A stretch of 64,000 bases of DNA from Xanthomonas sp. DAR 34887 (lineage in GTDB: Bacteria; Pseudomonadota; Gammaproteobacteria; Xanthomonadales; Xanthomonadaceae): positions 2,705,001 through 2,769,000 of the forward strand of contig NZ_CP162490.1 in assembly GCF_041245805.1 (NCBI RefSeq), in the 5' to 3' direction. Position numbers and translations under genes: made by a program. The notes under the pieces are model-generated. The model was not told where the DNA came from, made no database searches, and was given only the letters and a program-made list of their open reading frames with translations. Shown here piece by piece: positions 49,724 through 57,235 of the stretch (its first letter is position 1; each line of letters opens with the position of its first letter).

Positions 49724-52420
49724 ATGAAAAAGTTCAGCCATCTCTCGGTCGGCACCAAGCTGTCGGCCTTGCTCACCATCGCGATCAGCGTGGCGCTGGT
49801 GCTGCTGGCCACCTTGATCTATCGGCAGTCTGCCGCCAGCCACGAGACCCAGGTCCTGAAGGAAATCGCGTCGGCCACCACGCTGATGAATCAGTCGGTA
49901 GCGATGTACGACCGAGTCCTGGGCGAGGAGACCGACCGGATGGGGCAACTGTTCGCGACCATGCTGCCCGCTGGCGCGCCAGAACTGGAGCCAGCCAAGA
50001 CGGTACAGATCGGCGACGTGCAGACGCCGACGCTGCGCCTCGGGTCGCATGTGCTGAATCTCGATTTCGCCGCGGTGGACCATTTCACCGAGGCCAGCGG
50101 CGGCGTGGCGACCGTGTTCGTGCGCAGCGGCGACGACCTGGTCCGGGTCGCGACCTCTCTGCACGACCAGTCCGGCGCGCGCGTGGTCGGCACCGTGCTG
50201 GACCATGCGCATCCGGCCTATGCGCTGTTGCTGCAGGACAAGCCCTACACCGGGCCGGCAAACCTGTTCGGCAAGGACTACATGACCCATTACCGGCCGC
50301 TGCGCGATGCGCAAGGCAACTTGGTCGGCGCGCTGTTCGTCGGCCGCAACTACACCCAGGGCCTGGCCGCGCTGCAGGAACGCCTGCGCAGCACGCGCAT
50401 CGGCGAAGACGGCCATTTCATCGCCGTGGACATGCATCCGGCGCGGCGCGGGCAGTTGCTCGCGCACCCGGCCTCCAAGGCCGCCAACGTGGAGGCGCTG
50501 GTGGTGGACGCGGACAAGCCGTTGCTGCAGGCCTTGCTCGACGGCAAGCAGGCCAGCGCGACGCTGCGGCTCAAGCGCGACACCACTGCAGACGCGGCGG
50601 CCGAGCCGTTCCTGGTCACTGCGCAGGCCTACCGGCCGTGGCAATGGGTACTGCTCGGCGCACAGCCGCGCAGCGCCATCGAGGCGCCGCTGCAGGCCTT
50701 GATGCGCAGTATCCTGATCTTCTCGGCCTTAATGCTGGTCGGCTGCGCCGTGCTGGTGTTCGTGCTGGCGCGGCGCATGGTGTCGCGGCCGCTGGCGGTG
50801 GTCGAGCAGGTGGTCGGCGACATCGCCGCCGGGCGCCTGGAAAGCCATATCGAAGTCGGCGACGGCCAGGACGACGTGAGCCGGCTGCTGCACGGCATGC
50901 GCCGCATGCGCGATGATCTGCGCGAACGGCTGCGCACCGAGCGCGTGGTGGCCGCGGAGAATCTGCGCGTGCGCGTCGCGCTGGACGATGTCAGCACCAA
51001 CGTGATGATCGCCGACGCCGATCGGCGCATCGTCTACGTCAACCGCCCGCTGGTGAAGATGCTCGGCGACGTGCAGGACGACCTGCGCCGCGACCTGCCG
51101 CACTTCGACGTGCAGACGCTGATCGGCAACACCATCGACGTGTTCCACCGCCACCCCGAGCACCAGGCGCGCCTGCTGGCCGAACTGAAGACCACATACC
51201 GCGCGCAGATCCGCGTCGGCGGCCGCACCATGCGCCTGATCGTCAATCCGGTGATCGACGAGGACGGCAACCGCCTCGGCTTCGTCGTCGAATGGGCTGA
51301 CCGCACCGACGAGGTGGCGGTGGAAGAGGAAATCGCCGGCATCGTGCGCAGCGCGGTCGCCGGCGAGCTCGACGGTCGCGTCCGCCTGGACAACAAGCAG
51401 GGCTTCCTGTTGCTGCTGGCCGAACAGATCAATGCCCTGCTGGAAGCCAGCGCCTCCGGCCTGGGGCATATCCAGCACATGCTGCAGGCGCTGTCGGAAG
51501 GCGACCTGTCCACCCGCATCAACGCCGACCTGCAGGGCGTCTACGCCAACATGAAGGACCACGCCAACACCACCGCCGAACAGTTGGCCGGCATCGTGCG
51601 CCAGATCCAGGGCGCCTCGGATGCGATCAACACCGCCGCCGGCGAGATCGCCGCCGGCAACGACGACCTGTCGCGCCGCACCGAACAGCAGGCCGCCAGC
51701 CTGGAAGAGACCGCCGCCTCGCTGGAGGAGCTCACCTCCACCGTCAGGCAGAACGCCGAGAATGCGCGCCAGGCCAACCAGCTCGCGGTCGGCGCCGCCG
51801 CCGTCGCCACCCAGGGCGGCGACGTGGTCGGCCAGGTGGTGAGCACGATGAGCGGCATCGAGAGCTCGTCGAAGAAGATCGCCGACATCATCTCGGTGAT
51901 CGACGGCATCGCCTTCCAGACCAATATCCTGGCCTTGAACGCGGCGGTGGAAGCCGCGCGCGCCGGCGAACAAGGCCGCGGCTTCGCCGTGGTCGCCAGC
52001 GAGGTGCGCACCCTCGCCCAGCGCTCGGCCAATGCCGCCAAGGAGATCAAGAGCCTGATCGACGACTCGGTCGGCCAGGTCGCCGACGGCTCGACCCTGG
52101 TCCGCCAGGCCGGCCAGACCATGAGCGAGATCGTGGCCTCGGTGCAGCGCGTCACCGACATCATGGGCGAGATCTCCACGGCCTCGCAGGAGCAGTCGGC
52201 CGGCATCGAACAGGTCAACCAGACCGTGACCCAGATGGACGAAGCGACGCAGCAGAACGCGGCCCTGGTCGAGGAAGCCACCGCCAGTGCGCGCTCCATG
52301 GAAGGCCAGGCCGGCGAGCTGGCGCGGGCGGTCGCCTCGTTCACCCTGGACCGGCGCCCGCCGGCCGGCAACGTCGCCACATTGCATCCAGGCTACAAAA
52401 AAGCCGGACACGGCCGATAG
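49724..52420 (+). CDS. Methyl-accepting chemotaxis protein Mcp8 (Cache3-Cache2 sensor, HAMP-PAS)
   Basis: Largest receptor here (898 aa). TM1 is about residues 14-36. The periplasmic Cache_3-Cache_2 type domain is about 37-325, with FGKDYMTHYRPLRDAQGNLV, GALFVGRNY and RIGEDGHFIAVDMHPARRGQ. TM2 is about 326-348. HAMP (about 350-402) is followed by PAS (about 412-526, VALDDVSTNVMIADADRRIV to FVVEWADRTDE). Two HAMP-like units follow (VAGELDGRVRLDNKQGF, SEGDLSTRINADLQGVY), then MA (about 620-875). Its adaptation region reads SLEELTSTVRQNAENARQAN where the others have SMEELTSTVKQNAEHARQAN, so it is the most diverged. It ends HPGYKKAGHGR, with no CheR-binding pentapeptide. The stop codon coincides with the -10 box of the ycgR promoter. 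Confidence 0.95.
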   Translation: MKKFSHLSVGTKLSALLTIAISVALVLLATLIYRQSAASHETQVLKEIASATTLMNQSVAMYDRVLGEETDRMGQLFATMLPAGAPELEPAKTVQIGDVQTPTLRLGSHVLNLDFAAVDHFTEASGGVATVFVRSGDDLVRVATSLHDQSGARVVGTVLDHAHPAYALLLQDKPYTGPANLFGKDYMTHYRPLRDAQGNLVGALFVGRNYTQGLAALQERLRSTRIGEDGHFIAVDMHPARRGQLLAHPASKAANVEALVVDADKPLLQALLDGKQASATLRLKRDTTADAAAEPFLVTAQAYRPWQWVLLGAQPRSAIEAPLQALMRSILIFSALMLVGCAVLVFVLARRMVSRPLAVVEQVVGDIAAGRLESHIEVGDGQDDVSRLLHGMRRMRDDLRERLRTERVVAAENLRVRVALDDVSTNVMIADADRRIVYVNRPLVKMLGDVQDDLRRDLPHFDVQTLIGNTIDVFHRHPEHQARLLAELKTTYRAQIRVGGRTMRLIVNPVIDEDGNRLGFVVEWADRTDEVAVEEEIAGIVRSAVAGELDGRVRLDNKQGFLLLLAEQINALLEASASGLGHIQHMLQALSEGDLSTRINADLQGVYANMKDHANTTAEQLAGIVRQIQGASDAINTAAGEIAAGNDDLSRRTEQQAASLEETAASLEELTSTVRQNAENARQANQLAVGAAAVATQGGDVVGQVVSTMSGIESSSKKIADIISVIDGIAFQTNILALNAAVEAARAGEQGRGFAVVASEVRTLAQRSANAAKEIKSLIDDSVGQVADGSTLVRQAGQTMSEIVASVQRVTDIMGEISTASQEQSAGIEQVNQTVTQMDEATQQNAALVEEATASARSMEGQAGELARAVASFTLDRRPPAGNVATLHPGYKKAGHGR
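52394..52420 (+). promoter_or_regulatory. Possible sigma-28 promoter of ycgR inside the end of Mcp8
   Basis: TACAAAAA-N11-GCCGATAG. The -10 is 7 of 8; its last three bases are the Mcp8 TAG stop. The AAAAAA run is rare in this GC-rich coding sequence. It lies 58 bases before the ycgR ATG. Confidence 0.55.
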
Positions 52421-52478
52421 CATCGTGGGACGGGCGGAATGCGCCGTCCCGTCCCATCCACGATCCCGTTGCCCACCC

Positions 52479-53261
52479 ATGGCCGAAGGCATTCCCAGCG
52501 ACTCCCCCGAACTGTCTGCGCACGAGGCGACGGAGCAGGACGACCGCTTCCTGCTGACCAACCCGCGCCAGATCCGGCAGCTTCTGCAGTCGCTGATCAA
52601 CCAGCGCTCGCAGATCAGCGCGCATGTGGGCGGCCGCGACCAGGCGTTCTCGACCGCGCTGCTGGAACTGGACGACGACAGCCTGCTGTTGGACCTGAGC
52701 GTCAACGAGGCCAACAACCGCATTGCCGAGCAGGCCGAGTACCTGTTGTGCTTCGCCCAGCTGGACAAGGTCCGGCTGCGCTTTCGCATCGCCGACCTGG
52801 AACGGGCCGACGGCGACGGCACGCCCGGGTTCCGCGCGCCGCTGCCCGATTCGCTGTACTATCTGCAGCGCCGCGAGCACTTCCGTCTGGAGACGCCGAT
52901 CACCGAATCGCCGATGTGCGTGCTGCGCCTGGACGATGCCAGCCCGCCCACCGAACTGGTACTGCGGGTCATCGACATCAGCGGTGGCGGCGTGGCGGTG
53001 GCGCTGGTCCCCGGCCAGCCGGTACCGGAGCAGCGCCAAAGCTATCCGCGCTGCGTGCTGCAGTTGCCCGACGCCGACGCCATCAGGCTGACCCTGCAGG
53101 TCTGCAACATGTATCCGCACAAGCTGGCCAACGGCCAGGACACGCTGCGGGTGGGGCTGCGCTTCGCCGACCTGCCGCGCGGCGCCGACGCGGCGATCCA
53201 GCGCTACATCTTCCGCATCGAACGCCAGCGCAGTGCGCGCAAGAGCGGCGTACTGTCCTGA
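52479..53261 (+). CDS. ycgR: Flagellar brake protein YcgR (PilZ, c-di-GMP receptor)
   Basis: Cytoplasmic c-di-GMP effector (260 aa) that acts on the motor to slow or bias rotation. The ATG at 52479 gives MAEGIPSDSPELSAHEATEQ; earlier in-frame codons lie inside mcp8. An N-terminal YcgR domain (about 20-120) has FLLTNPRQIRQLLQSLINQR. The PilZ domain (about 128-250) has the c-di-GMP-binding motif QRREHFRLETP and, downstream, DISGGGVAVAL (the DxSxxG motif). Both binding motifs are intact. It links the two cyclases at 6375-12432 to motor output. Confidence 0.93.
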   Translation: MAEGIPSDSPELSAHEATEQDDRFLLTNPRQIRQLLQSLINQRSQISAHVGGRDQAFSTALLELDDDSLLLDLSVNEANNRIAEQAEYLLCFAQLDKVRLRFRIADLERADGDGTPGFRAPLPDSLYYLQRREHFRLETPITESPMCVLRLDDASPPTELVLRVIDISGGGVAVALVPGQPVPEQRQSYPRCVLQLPDADAIRLTLQVCNMYPHKLANGQDTLRVGLRFADLPRGADAAIQRYIFRIERQRSARKSGVLS

Positions 53262-53288
53262 ACGGTCCCCGCTCACGCACAGCGCCCT

Positions 53289-53359
53289 GTAGGAGCGGCT
53301 TCAGCCGCGACCGAGGCGTTACCAGGGAAAGTCTAGTCGCGGCTGAAGCCACTCCTACG
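53289..53359 (+). repeat. REP-like inverted repeat before cheW
   Basis: Left arm TGTAGGAGCGGCTTCAGCCG, right arm CGGCTGAAGCCACTCCTACG (one mismatch), loop about 30 bases. Third copy of the family in the window. Confidence 0.85.
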
Positions 53360-53410
53360 GCGCATCCTTAATGGACCGCACCGGCCGGGTCGGCACGGCG
53401 ACAGCACCGC

Positions 53411-53437
53411 TAAAGTTCCGCCCCGCCACGCCGATCT
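53411..53437 (+). promoter_or_regulatory. Sigma-28 promoter of cheW
   Basis: TAAAGTTC-N11-GCCGATCT. The -35 is 7 of 8 to the enterobacterial consensus. It lies 67 bases before the cheW ATG. Confidence 0.83.
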
Positions 53438-53504
53438 AGTGCAAGAGCCGCATTTCCCGCTTCCCGCCATCCCTCCGCAATCCCGTGCGCACCAGGAGCA
53501 CACG

Positions 53505-53996
53505 ATGAACGACAAGAACACCTCCGCCTCCGGCGCCACCGGCGGCGAATTCCTCAGCTTCACCCTCGGCGAAGAGCATTACGGCGTCGACATCCTGAAG
53601 GTGCAGGAAATCCGTGGCTACGACTCGGTGACCCGGGTGCCGGACGCTCCGGAGTACATCAAGGGCGTGATCAACCTGCGCGGCACCATCGTGCCGGTGA
53701 TCGACCTGCGCCTGAAGCTGCGCCTGAAGGAAGCCCGCTACGACGCCTTCACCGTGATGATCGTGCTCAACGTCGAGGACCGCGTGGTCGGCATCGTCGT
53801 GGACAGCGTGTCCGACGTGATCCCGTTGAACGAAGAGCAGATCCGGCCGACGCCCGAATTCGGCGCCGCGGTCGACACCCGCTTCATCTCCGGCATCGGC
53901 ACCCAGGACGACAAGATGCTGATCCTGCTGGACATCGAGACCCTGCTCGACAGCGCCGACCTGAGCCAGCACGCCCACGTCGACGAAGCCGCCTAA
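53505..53996 (+). CDS. cheW: Chemotaxis adaptor CheW
   Basis: Coupling protein (163 aa) joining receptors to CheA. AGGAG at 53494-53498, 6 bases before this ATG, rejects the longer upstream reading, which would overlap the promoter region. The CheW fold is seen throughout: FLSFTLGEEHYGVDILKVQE, VPDAPEYIKGVINLRGTIVP, VIDLRLKLRL, VGIVVDSVSDVIPL and MLILLDIETLL. It is the only stand-alone CheW in the window, so both CheAs may share it. A textbook terminator follows. Confidence 0.97.
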   Translation: MNDKNTSASGATGGEFLSFTLGEEHYGVDILKVQEIRGYDSVTRVPDAPEYIKGVINLRGTIVPVIDLRLKLRLKEARYDAFTVMIVLNVEDRVVGIVVDSVSDVIPLNEEQIRPTPEFGAAVDTRFISGIGTQDDKMLILLDIETLLDSADLSQHAHVDEAA

Positions 53997-54042
53997 GCGC
54001 CTCGCAACGCGGCCGCGCCGCGGTTGCGCCTGCCATTCCCGA

Positions 54043-54067
54043 CCCGCCGTCCATCGGCGGGTTTTTT
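54043..54067 (+). terminator. Rho-independent terminator of cheW
   Basis: A 7-base GC stem (CCCGCCG / CGGCGGG), TCCAT loop, then six T. Confidence 0.92.
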
Positions 54068-54103
54068 CTTTCGGAAATGCGAACTGTTTATCACTTGCGT
54101 CGG

Positions 54104-54130
54104 TCAAGTTCGTCGTTACCACGCCGATAG
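54104..54130 (+). promoter_or_regulatory. Sigma-28 promoter of the OB-fold protein (and Mcp9)
   Basis: TCAAGTTC-N11-GCCGATAG, excellent match, 66 bases before the ATG at 54197. Confidence 0.85.
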
Positions 54131-54196
54131 CTGATAGGTGGCCCGATCCAGCACCTGGGCCGACCCATTTCGCCCACCCCTAAAGGAGTTTCCCCC

Positions 54197-54577
54197 ATGA
54201 AGCCGAGCTTTCCCCTGTTGCTGGTCCTGCTGCTTGCCGCCAGCCCGAGCGCCTTCGCCCAGTCGCAGCAGATGATCCCGCCGGAAATGGCGGCCCGCTT
54301 CGTCGGCAAGGACGGCATGGTCTGCGGCAAGGTCGAGAAGGCCAAGTACGCGCAGAACTCCGAAGGCGAGCCGACCTTCCTGTACATGGGCGGCATGTTC
54401 CCGCGCCACACCTTCTCCGCGCGCATCGCCGGCGCCGACCGCGGCAAGTTCGGCTTCGCGCCGGAGACCCTGGAAGGCAAGGACGTGTGCGTGATCGGCA
54501 AGATCGAACGCGACAGCTCGCGCGCCGAGATCCAGGTCAGCGCGCCGTCCAGCCTGAAGCTGGCCACGATCAAGTAA
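54197..54577 (+). CDS. Small secreted OB-fold-like protein
   Basis: Exported protein (126 aa). The signal peptide covers residues 1-22 (LLLVLLLAASPSAFA, cleaved after AFA). AAAGGAG at 54182-54188 lies 8 bases before the ATG. The mature part reads as a compact beta-rich domain: MVCGKVEKAKYAQNSEGEPT, FLYMGGMFPRHTFSARI, then KDVCVIGKIERDSSRAEIQV. This pattern (VCGxV, a central F or T sheet, VxGKI) is that of small OB-fold proteins annotated as nucleic-acid-binding-like, but the signal peptide puts it in the periplasm or outside. Two Cys (in MVCGK and DVCVI) could pair. The strong sigma-28 promoter ties it to motility; function is unknown. Confidence 0.85.
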   Translation: MKPSFPLLLVLLLAASPSAFAQSQQMIPPEMAARFVGKDGMVCGKVEKAKYAQNSEGEPTFLYMGGMFPRHTFSARIAGADRGKFGFAPETLEGKDVCVIGKIERDSSRAEIQVSAPSSLKLATIK

Positions 54578-54632
54578 GACAAAGCGTCGCCGCGCCGGAG
54601 CCCATGCGCTCCGGCATGGCGGCGCTTTTGTC
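54578..54632 (+). terminator. Attenuator-like terminator between the OB-fold gene and Mcp9
   Basis: A long nested hairpin whose outer arms are GACAAAGCG and CGCTTTTGTC and inner arms CCGGAGC and GCTCCGG. It ends in a T-rich run. No sigma-28 site lies between it and Mcp9, so Mcp9 seems to depend on read-through. Confidence 0.75.
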
Positions 54633-54677
54633 TTCTGGCGCTTCGCCACCGTTGTCGAACCAAGGGGAAATGTGTTC

Positions 54678-57059
54678 ATGCAGTGGATAAAGAATCTGAA
54701 GCTGATGCCGAAGCTGATGCTGGCGTTCGGTCTCGTGCTCGCCATCATGTTGGTGCAGGGGTTTGCTGCCTACAACGGCCTGCATTCGCTGAACGAAGGG
54801 GCCAGCCTGGTTTCAACGAATGTGGTGCCCAGCGTGCGCACCGGCGGCGAGATCCGCGGCATCCTGGGCGAGTACCGCAATGCTGCGTACCAGAACCTGA
54901 TCCGCAGCAGCGACGCGGTCAAGAAGGAATCGGAAGCGCGCAAGATCGCCCTGAGCAAGAAGCTGCAGGAGATCTTCGACACGTATTCGCCACTGATCGG
55001 CAGCGAAAAGGAACGCGCGATCTACGATCGCACCGTCGCCGACTGGAAAAAAGCCAGCGACTCCTACAAATCGGTCGACGAGATGCTGCAGCTGGAACTG
55101 CACGACGATGCGATCGACACCTTCACCGGCGAGACCCGAACCCTGCACAACAAGGTGGTGGCCGACGTGGTCGAGCTGATCGCCGAGAACGATCGTCAGG
55201 CAGTGACCGCGGCGGAACAGGCCAACGGCACCTACAAGAAGGCCTCGGCCACGCTATTGGTCTGCCTGCTGATCGGCGTCGCCGGCGCGGTGGGTCTGGC
55301 CTGGCTGTTCGGGCGCATGCTGGCCAACAATGTCCGCGGCGCGGTCAAGGTCGCCAACGAGGTCGCCGCCGGCAAGCTCGACGGGCACATTGACGCCAAC
55401 GGCAAGGACGAGATCGGCGAACTGATGCAGGCGCTCAAGCGCATGCAGCAGGACCTGCGCGAACGCACCGAGCGCGATGCGGCGGTGGCGTCGGAAAACC
55501 TGCGCATCCGCACCGCGCTGGACAACTCCTCCACCGGCATGTTCATCGCCGACCTGGACCACACCATCGTCTACGCGAACCCGTCGATGCAGGGCATCGT
55601 CGACAAGTACGCCGACCATATCCATAAAGTTGCCCCCGCGTTCAATTCGAGCATGCCGCTGGTCGGTTCCTCGCTGTCGGTGCTGGAGTACGGCAACCAG
55701 GTCGACACCAGGACCCTGGCCACGATCGAGAAACAGGGCGTGGCCGAGCGTGAAATGGCCTATGGCCCTGCGCGCATCGCCCAGATCGTCTCCAGCATCC
55801 GCGATGCGCACGGCAGCCATGTCGGCTTCGTCTGCGAATCCCGCGACCGCACCGTCGAGGCCCAGGTCGAAGAAGAAGTGGCCAAGATCGTGCAGGCCGC
55901 CGCCGCCGGCGACCTGTCCGGGCGCGTGGCCACCGACGGCAAGCAGGGCTTCTTCTTGCAGCTGGCGCAGCAGCTCAACGGCCTGCTGCAGGCCAACGGC
56001 GACAGCATCGGCGAAGTCTCCAAGCTGCTGACCGCGCTGTCGCAAGGCGACCTGACCGCGCGCATGCACGGCGAGTTTCACGGCGTGTTCGCCACCATGC
56101 GCGACGACGCCAACGCCACCGCCGAGCAGCTGGCCGCCATCGTCGGCCGCATCCAGGCCGCCGCGGTTAGCATCAACGCCGCCGCCGGCGAGATCGCCGC
56201 CGGCAACGACGACCTGTCGCGCCGCACCGAGCAGCAGGCGGCGAACCTGGAAGAAACCGCCGCCTCGATGGAGGAACTGACCTCCACCGTGAAGCAGAAC
56301 GCCGAGCATGCGCGCCAGGCCAACCAGCTCGCGGTCGGCGCGGCCTCGGTCGCCTCGCAGGGCGGCGACGTGGTCGGCCAGGTGGTGAGCACGATGAGCG
56401 GCATCGAGACCTCCTCGAAGAAGATCGCCGACATCATCAGCGTCATCGACGGCATCGCCTTCCAGACCAACATCCTGGCGCTCAACGCGGCGGTGGAAGC
56501 GGCGCGCGCCGGCGAACAGGGCCGCGGCTTCGCCGTGGTCGCCAGCGAGGTGCGCACCCTCGCCCAACGCTCGGCCAATGCGGCCAAGGAGATCAAGGGC
56601 CTGATCGACGCCTCGGTCACCCAGGTCGCCAACGGTTCGGCGCTGGTGCGCCGGGCCGGCCAGACCATGAGCGAGATCGTGTCCTCGGTGCAGCGCGTCA
56701 CCGACATCATGAGCGAGATCGCGGCGGCGTCGCAGGAACAGTCGTCCGGTATCGAGCAGGTCAACCAGACCGTCACCCAGATGGACGAGACCACGCAGCA
56801 GAACGCCGCGCTGGTAGAAGAAGCCACTGCTGCCGCACGCTCGATGGAAGAGCAGGCCGGCCAGCTGACCGAAGCGGTCTCGATCTTCCGCGTGGAACAG
56901 TCGCAGGCGGCCAGCGCGCCGGCGCCGCGCCATGCGCAGGTGCATTCGATCCACACGGTGGCGAAGAAGCCGGTCGCGGTGCCGCCGAGCAAGCCGGCGC
57001 TGGCCACCGGCAAGAAGTCCGTACCGGCCCTGGCCGATTCGGACTGGCAGGAGTTCTGA
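54678..57059 (+). CDS. Methyl-accepting chemotaxis protein Mcp9 (4HB sensor, HAMP-PAS)
   Basis: Chemoreceptor (793 aa). I use the ATG at 54678 (MQWIKNLKLMPKLMLAFGLV) rather than the GTG two codons earlier: AAGGGG at 54662-54667 is 10 bases away, and the 54672 start would leave only 4. TM1 is about residues 9-31, the 4HB-type sensor 32-188 and TM2 about 190-211. HAMP is about 212-264. PAS is about 274-394 (ALDNSSTGMFIADLDHTIVY to FVCESRDRTVEA). Two HAMP-like units follow (AAAGDLSGRVATDGKQGF, SQGDLTARMHGEFHGVF), then MA (about 495-740). It ends SDWQEF. PAS and HAMP parts are close to those of Mcp4. A strong terminator follows. Confidence 0.95.
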   Translation: MQWIKNLKLMPKLMLAFGLVLAIMLVQGFAAYNGLHSLNEGASLVSTNVVPSVRTGGEIRGILGEYRNAAYQNLIRSSDAVKKESEARKIALSKKLQEIFDTYSPLIGSEKERAIYDRTVADWKKASDSYKSVDEMLQLELHDDAIDTFTGETRTLHNKVVADVVELIAENDRQAVTAAEQANGTYKKASATLLVCLLIGVAGAVGLAWLFGRMLANNVRGAVKVANEVAAGKLDGHIDANGKDEIGELMQALKRMQQDLRERTERDAAVASENLRIRTALDNSSTGMFIADLDHTIVYANPSMQGIVDKYADHIHKVAPAFNSSMPLVGSSLSVLEYGNQVDTRTLATIEKQGVAEREMAYGPARIAQIVSSIRDAHGSHVGFVCESRDRTVEAQVEEEVAKIVQAAAAGDLSGRVATDGKQGFFLQLAQQLNGLLQANGDSIGEVSKLLTALSQGDLTARMHGEFHGVFATMRDDANATAEQLAAIVGRIQAAAVSINAAAGEIAAGNDDLSRRTEQQAANLEETAASMEELTSTVKQNAEHARQANQLAVGAASVASQGGDVVGQVVSTMSGIETSSKKIADIISVIDGIAFQTNILALNAAVEAARAGEQGRGFAVVASEVRTLAQRSANAAKEIKGLIDASVTQVANGSALVRRAGQTMSEIVSSVQRVTDIMSEIAAASQEQSSGIEQVNQTVTQMDETTQQNAALVEEATAAARSMEEQAGQLTEAVSIFRVEQSQAASAPAPRHAQVHSIHTVAKKPVAVPPSKPALATGKKSVPALADSDWQEF

Positions 57060-57093
57060 GGCACCGGCAGTCGCGGCATCCAGGCACTCCCCG

Positions 57094-57122
57094 ATCCCCG
57101 GCCCTGCGCCGGGGATTTTTTT
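57094..57122 (+). terminator. Rho-independent terminator of Mcp9
   Basis: Stem ATCCCCGGC / GCCGGGGAT with a short loop and a run of seven T. Confidence 0.92.
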
Positions 57123-57176
57123 GTCGGCCATGCCACGGTCGGCCCTGATCGCGCGGCCGGCCGGGGCCGGGTTGTC

Positions 57177-57203
57177 TCAACTTTGTCACCGCCGCGCCGT
57201 TAA
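57177..57203 (+). promoter_or_regulatory. Sigma-28 promoter of Mcp10
   Basis: TCAACTTT-N11-GCCGTTAA, 32 bases before the ATG. Confidence 0.8.
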
Positions 57204-57235
57204 GACCTTCGAGAACCACTCAAGGTGTCCATCCA

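Noticed and set aside
54672..54680. GTG at 54672 as the start of Mcp9
   Set aside because: It would sit only 4 bases after AAGGGG, while the ATG at 54678 has better spacing and gives a normal receptor N-terminus.
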